Source of the DNA: Candidatus Fraserbacteria bacterium
GTDB taxonomy: Bacteria > Bipolaricaulota > Bipolaricaulia > RBG-16-55-9 > JAJCYT01
Direction of reading: 5' to 3'
Length of the DNA: 36,220 bases
NCBI GenBank assembly: GCA_029262795.1
Contig: JAJCYT010000018.1
Location: 67,762-103,981 of the forward strand
The notes under the pieces were generated by a model that had not been told where the DNA came from, did no database searches, and saw only the letters and a program-made list of their open reading frames with translations. This document shows, piece after piece, positions 32,813-36,220 of this stretch. The position numbers and the translations under genes are program-made. Numbering within the stretch: the first letter of the stretch is position 1; each line of letters starts with the position of its first letter.

Positions 32813-33993
32813 TGGGGTCAGTAAAAACTTTAGAAACCGAAGTTTGTATTCTGGGTGGTGGCCCTGCCGGCATGGTGCTGGCCAATCTGCTGCACGAAGA
32901 AAACGTTTCCTGCGTCGTGGTTGAAAAGCTTGATCCAGAATCGATTAAAGCCGAAGGCCGTGCTGGCATCATCGAATGGACCACCGTTGAAGCGTTGCAG
33001 CAACATGGCCTGGCAGAACAAATGCTGTCCGACCATCGCACCCAAGGCCAATGTGAATTCCGCACCCCTGAGTGGACATTTATGTTGGACTATGCCAGCC
33101 TCAATGGCGGCAAAGTGCATACCGTTTATCCTCAAACAGACTTGGTTTACGACCTGTCCAACGTGTTTGAACAACGAAATGGCCAGGCACTTTATCGGAT
33201 TGAAGGGCAGTCTATTGAACAATCAAATGAAGGTGTCACCCTAAATTGTGTCCAAGCGGATGGCGAACAACTCACCATCCACGCCTCCTTTTTAGTGGGC
33301 TGTGATGGTGGACGAGGATTGAGCAAACGAGCTATTCCCAAAGAGGCAGTCCGTGTTTATCATCAGGCACACAACATCCACTGGATTGCTATTTTAGCCC
33401 AAGCCAAACCTTATTTTCCATACACCATTTATGCCATGCACCCAGACGGCATGGCTGCTTTTTTAATGAGAAATGATTCAGTCTGCCGTTACTATTTACA
33501 GATTGACGGCGATGATGATTTGGAAAATTGGAATGAAGATCGAATCTGGGCCACGTTAGAACAACGCTTTTTTATGGGCAATAAAAACCTGCATCGAGGC
33601 AATATTTTCAAGATAAACAAAATGTCGTTGCGCAGCCTTGTCACAGACCCCATGCGCTATCAACGCATCTTTCTGGCTGGCGATGCCGCACACTTGATCC
33701 CGCCGACAGGTGCAAAGGGCATGAACTTGGCCATCCATGATGTGCTGGTGTTGGCAGAACTGTTGATAGACCACCATCACGGAAAAATCGATTCAGGAGA
33801 TCTTGATCTCTACAGTAAAAAGCGACTGCCTCTTATCTGGAAAGCGCAAAATTTTTCGCTCCAACTCATGAACATGATTCACAAACACCCATCAGATTTC
33901 GATCAGGAATTGTGGATGTCCAAAATGAAACAGTTGCAAACCTCTCCTGCCTTTGCCACAGATTTCTCGATTGATTATGTGGGAATTCTTTAG
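32812..33993 (+). CDS. FAD-dependent aromatic hydroxylase, PobA-like
   Basis: The 393-residue protein follows 4-hydroxybenzoate 3-monooxygenase (PobA) along its length: the FAD-binding CILGGGPAGMVLANLL, EGRAGIIEWTTVEAL (PobA RAGVLEQG), the GCDG motif, and FLAGDAAHLIPPTGAKGMNLAIHDV. PobA substrate-site residues can be mapped with an offset of six: Y201 is Y207, R214 is R220, R220 is R226, Y222 is Y228, and Y385 is the Tyr in DYVG near the end. S212, which helps bind the substrate carboxylate, is L218 here. Hydroxylation of a 4-hydroxybenzoate-like phenol with NAD(P)H and oxygen is likely, with a possibly different substrate. ATG 32812 overlaps the preceding stop. It is the last gene of the operon and ends 5 bp from the convergent livJ stop. 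Confidence 0.87.
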   Translation: MGSVKTLETEVCILGGGPAGMVLANLLHEENVSCVVVEKLDPESIKAEGRAGIIEWTTVEALQQHGLAEQMLSDHRTQGQCEFRTPEWTFMLDYASLNGGKVHTVYPQTDLVYDLSNVFEQRNGQALYRIEGQSIEQSNEGVTLNCVQADGEQLTIHASFLVGCDGGRGLSKRAIPKEAVRVYHQAHNIHWIAILAQAKPYFPYTIYAMHPDGMAAFLMRNDSVCRYYLQIDGDDDLENWNEDRIWATLEQRFFMGNKNLHRGNIFKINKMSLRSLVTDPMRYQRIFLAGDAAHLIPPTGAKGMNLAIHDVLVLAELLIDHHHGKIDSGDLDLYSKKRLPLIWKAQNFSLQLMNMIHKHPSDFDQELWMSKMKQLQTSPAFATDFSIDYVGIL

Positions 33994-33998
33994 ATCAC

Positions 33999-35240
33999 CT
34001 AACCCATATCGCAGCCCATCGGCGGTTGAATGGCTTCACCCAAATCATCAATAACGATGTTGGTGTAACGACCATCCACTTGCTGAACTTCTCGCACGTA
34101 CATGTTAAGAATCACGTTGTGTGTGACTGGATCGAATCGCAATTGAGGTCCGCGCGGGCTGTTGGTCAGGTTGGTTGCTTCCGTGGCTTTGATGACTTCT
34201 TCCAGATTGTTTACCTTTCCATCCAGGCGTTTGACCACATCGACAATGACATTGCCTGTGTCGTAGCCTTGTACGGAAAACACACTGGGGCGCTCGTCAA
34301 AAGATTCTTCATAGGCGCTGCGGAACGAGTTGTTGTTGGGTGTGTCCAGATTCAATGCCCAGAACAACAGCGTGCGAACACCCAATGCGGCTTCACCTTG
34401 AGCGTCCAACACATCTTCTTCCACCATGAAGCCGTTGCCGGTAAGCGCAATTTGTGCGTTAAGGCCGAACTCGGCAAATTGTTTTACAAATGCAATGGCA
34501 TCTGATCCTGAGAAAAAGGCAAACACGGCAGGTGTGTCTGCTTCCTGAATTGGCGTGATAAAGCTGGAAAAATCCGATGTGCCCAACGGTGGTGTCACTT
34601 CACCGAGGATGTTACCGCCAGCGGCAGTAAAACTCTCGGTGAAAAATTGGGCCGATTGCTGACCAAAGGCAAAGTTGGAATAAGCCAGAAAATAATCCTG
34701 TGCCACATTTTCGTATGCCCAAGGCCCAAATGGATATGCCGTTTGCCAACTGCTGAAGCTGGTGCGAAAGATATTGGGCGCGCATTGATCGCTGGTCAAA
34801 ATCACATTGCCTGCATTGGAAATCAGCCACAGCACATCAGAATTAACCACTTCGCTGCGCATGGCGGCTGCCACAGCAGAGGAAATGGGACCCATGAGAA
34901 AATCGACATTGTCCCTTTGAATCACTTTGCGTGTGGCATCGATGCCCTCTGCAGGTTTCACCTGTGTATCGGCCTCGACCAACTCAAATTTACGCCCGGC
35001 CACTTCATTGCCAGCTTGCTGTAATGCCAAATTGAGGCCATTGGAAATATCCGCAGTCAACCCACTAAACGGTGGCCCGGCCAACTGACTGACAATGCCA
35101 ATTTTAATCGGCTGATCGGCTGAAGGCACCTGCATCAAACGCCATCCCGTGTATCCGGCCACACCTGCAAGACCAGCGGCAGCTCCCCATTTGATCAAGT
35201 TACGCCGCGTCATCCCATTGTTTGCGTTCGACTCTGTCAT
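33999..35240 (-). CDS. Tat-exported LivJ-type substrate-binding protein
   Basis: The 413-residue protein is a periplasmic-type binding protein of the Leu/Ile/Val family (Peripla_BP_6). MTRRNLIKWGAAAGLAGVAGY at residues 10-30 is a twin-arginine signal, unusual for this family but seen in some members. The mature domain starts IKIGIVSQLAGPPFSGL and continues with GRKFELVEADTQVKPAEGIDATRKVI, then GPISSAVAAAM, all typical. It should deliver the substrate to LivFGHM encoded on the other strand. ATG 35240 was chosen; the frame is open to 35309, but that part lies over the promoter. A GAGGG/GAGG stretch precedes the start. No hairpin separates it from the convergent hydroxylase gene. Confidence 0.9.
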   Translation of the reverse strand: MTESNANNGMTRRNLIKWGAAAGLAGVAGYTGWRLMQVPSADQPIKIGIVSQLAGPPFSGLTADISNGLNLALQQAGNEVAGRKFELVEADTQVKPAEGIDATRKVIQRDNVDFLMGPISSAVAAAMRSEVVNSDVLWLISNAGNVILTSDQCAPNIFRTSFSSWQTAYPFGPWAYENVAQDYFLAYSNFAFGQQSAQFFTESFTAAGGNILGEVTPPLGTSDFSSFITPIQEADTPAVFAFFSGSDAIAFVKQFAEFGLNAQIALTGNGFMVEEDVLDAQGEAALGVRTLLFWALNLDTPNNNSFRSAYEESFDERPSVFSVQGYDTGNVIVDVVKRLDGKVNNLEEVIKATEATNLTNSPRGPQLRFDPVTHNVILNMYVREVQQVDGRYTNIVIDDLGEAIQPPMGCDMG

Positions 35241-35277
35241 CCTCAACCCTCTTTCCCAATTTATATCCAGTCCACTC

Positions 35278-35306
35278 ATACTAGCTATGGATTTGTGATT
35301 CACAAA
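35278..35306 (-). promoter_or_regulatory. Possible livJ promoter with a palindrome over its -35 box
   Basis: On the minus strand TTGTGA (35305-35300) and TAGTAT (35283-35278) are 16 bp apart, 38 bp before the livJ start. TTTGTGA-T-TCACAAA (35292-35306) is a perfect 7+1+7 palindrome that covers the -35 box. Its half-sites resemble CRP half-sites but are set too close for CRP, so a different regulator is more likely. The sequence differs from the palindromes near livG and livH. Confidence 0.5.
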
Positions 35307-35319
35307 CACCTAAAACAAT

Positions 35320-35553
35320 TTAAGGAAGCGGCCATTTAATTTGAAATTCAACTTCTTCTCCAGATTTACTGCGCTCATGTTCAATGTTGATGATGGCATC
35401 GGGCGGAATGGATACGCGCTCGCCGTCAATTTGAATTCGGAATCGTTTGCCCTGTTCAATTGAATCGGCCAGACGACGGAGCTTTTCGACAAACTGTTTG
35501 GCTGGATAACCTTTTTCAATATCGCGTGCTGGTTTCTTTTTTCGAGTTGCCAT
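35320..35553 (-). CDS. amphi-Trp domain protein
   Basis: The 77-residue protein has a basic N-terminus (MATRKKKPARDIEKGYP), a helix (VEKLRRLADSIEQG) and the amphi-Trp ending: FRIQIDGERVSIPPDAIINIEHERSKSGEEVEFQIKWPL, with alternating residues and the final KW. The domain is small, common beside other genes, and of unknown role. AAGGAGA stands about 8 nt before the ATG. It lies between the aldehyde dehydrogenase gene (54 bp upstream) and livJ (79 bp downstream), all on the minus strand. Confidence 0.8.
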   Translation of the reverse strand: MATRKKKPARDIEKGYPAKQFVEKLRRLADSIEQGKRFRIQIDGERVSIPPDAIINIEHERSKSGEEVEFQIKWPLP

Positions 35554-35607
35554 ACATTGTCTCCTTATCTTGATTCACCTGTAGTTTGAACCAAAAACTT
35601 AGAAACA

Positions 35608-36220
35608 TCAAAAAGGAAACGGTCTTTGCTTTCGCTGGATTGAAACCACTCGCATTTCGGTAAATTCTTCCAACGATGCTTTGCCGCCATGATGTCCCAT
35701 ACCACTTTCTTTCACGCCTCCAAAGGGAAGGTGCGGTTCATCGTTCAGTGGTGAGTCGTTGACGTGAACCATACCTGACTCTAACTGATCAGCAATATCC
35801 AACCCCTTGCCAAGATCGCTGGTAAGGATGCCTGCCGACAAACCATATTGACTGTTGTTGGCAATTTCAATGGCTTCATCCACATCATTTACAGAAAGAA
35901 TCGGCGCAATGGGGCCAAAGGTTTCTTCACAAAAAACATCCATGTTGGTGTTGATATTTGTTAAGACCGTGGGGTGATAAAAAAGACCTTCATGCGTTGC
36001 GCCGCACAAAGCGGTGGCACCAGCAGCGATGGCACCGTCCGTATGCGTTTTGATTTTATCCAACTGCTTTTGATTGATGATTGGGCCAATGATGGTTTCA
36101 GGATTTCCTGGATCACCCACTTGAAGCGACTTGGCTTTGGCAGCCAGTTTTTCAGAGAATGGCTCCATGATGGATGATTCAACAATCAAACGCTCTGCCG
36201 CCATGCAAATTTGGCCCTGA
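35608..36220 (-). CDS. Aldehyde dehydrogenase, C-terminal part (vanillin/benzaldehyde type)
   Basis: The reading frame enters from the right edge, so only about the last 204 residues are seen. The first visible residues, QGQICMAAERLIV, contain the catalytic cysteine. Later motifs are GPIINQKQLDKI, CEETFGPIAPIL and VNDSPLNDEPHLPFGGVKESGMG. The VNDSPLNDEPH..FGGVK signature is common in benzaldehyde and vanillin dehydrogenases, which turn aromatic aldehydes into acids. That fits an aromatic-acid locus: its product could be the acid used by the PobA-like enzyme, though this is inference. It ends with PFPF and a TGA at the 35608 side. Confidence 0.9.
   Translation of the reverse strand, partial: QGQICMAAERLIVESSIMEPFSEKLAAKAKSLQVGDPGNPETIIGPIINQKQLDKIKTHTDGAIAAGATALCGATHEGLFYHPTVLTNINTNMDVFCEETFGPIAPILSVNDVDEAIEIANNSQYGLSAGILTSDLGKGLDIADQLESGMVHVNDSPLNDEPHLPFGGVKESGMGHHGGKASLEEFTEMRVVSIQRKQRPFPF

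Noticed and set aside
35292..35306. CRP binding site
   Set aside because: TGTGA/TCACA half-sites are present but separated by 1 base instead of 6, so a CRP dimer would not fit.
35241..35309. Upstream start of the binding protein at 35309
   Set aside because: It would place 23 extra residues before the Tat signal and cover the promoter and palindrome; ATG 35240 gives a normal Tat leader.

Overview
The window carries bacterial DNA with a fairly balanced base composition, short intergenic gaps, and no rRNA, tRNA or CRISPR array that I could see. The gene mix (MraY of the short Gram-positive-like length, giant DUF11 surface proteins, DUF3179, Liv-type ABC transport, mmsA, a PobA-type flavin hydroxylase) fits an aerobic, heterotrophic, probably uncultured environmental bacterium. 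I lean weakly towards a Chloroflexota-like lineage but cannot fix the phylum.

Layout. (1) 1-7505, minus: the N-terminal 2501 residues of a giant exported repeat protein that runs off the left edge: signal peptide, a GEVED-like domain, five DUF11-type repeats, nine tandem 113/114-residue two-cysteine modules, then at least five more DUF11 repeats. (2) 7667-9190: divergent mraY and ispF. (3) 9407-10994: a cassette-like stretch with two divergent exported proteins (one TM2-like, one extremely acidic), bracketed by inverted copies of a roughly 56-bp hairpin repeat whose stem shows compensatory changes. (4) 11063-15798: metabolic and housekeeping genes (mmsA, DoxX-like, metallophosphoesterase, enoyl-CoA hydratase, nitroreductase). 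(5) 15801-23380: a secretion/proteolysis block. A small lipoprotein resembles the propeptide of the adjacent subtilisin-like protease, and a zinc metalloprotease follows with dockerin-like and FlgD/T9SS-like C-terminal regions. (6) 23480-36220: an uptake and catabolism locus. Plus strand: livG-livF-DUF3179, then livH-livM-tandem OsmC-aldehyde dehydrogenase-amidohydrolase (ACMSD-like)-PobA-like hydroxylase. Minus strand, converging: aldehyde dehydrogenase-amphi-Trp protein-Tat-exported LivJ-like binding protein.

Region 6 reads as one system. The binding protein and LivFGHM would import a small organic, probably aromatic, acid; the flavin hydroxylase, decarboxylase-like amidohydrolase and two aldehyde dehydrogenases would process it. 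Three different inverted repeats sit at the start of its transcription units and look like operators. No ring-cleavage enzyme or regulator gene lies in the window, so the substrate and the full pathway are inference.

The points most worth a second look are the nine-copy cysteine module in the giant protein, the covarying hairpin repeats around the two exported-protein genes, the stand-alone propeptide-like lipoprotein, the structured leader of the metalloprotease, the exact 15-bp palindrome duplicated upstream of livH, and the unusual active-site residues of the catabolic enzymes.
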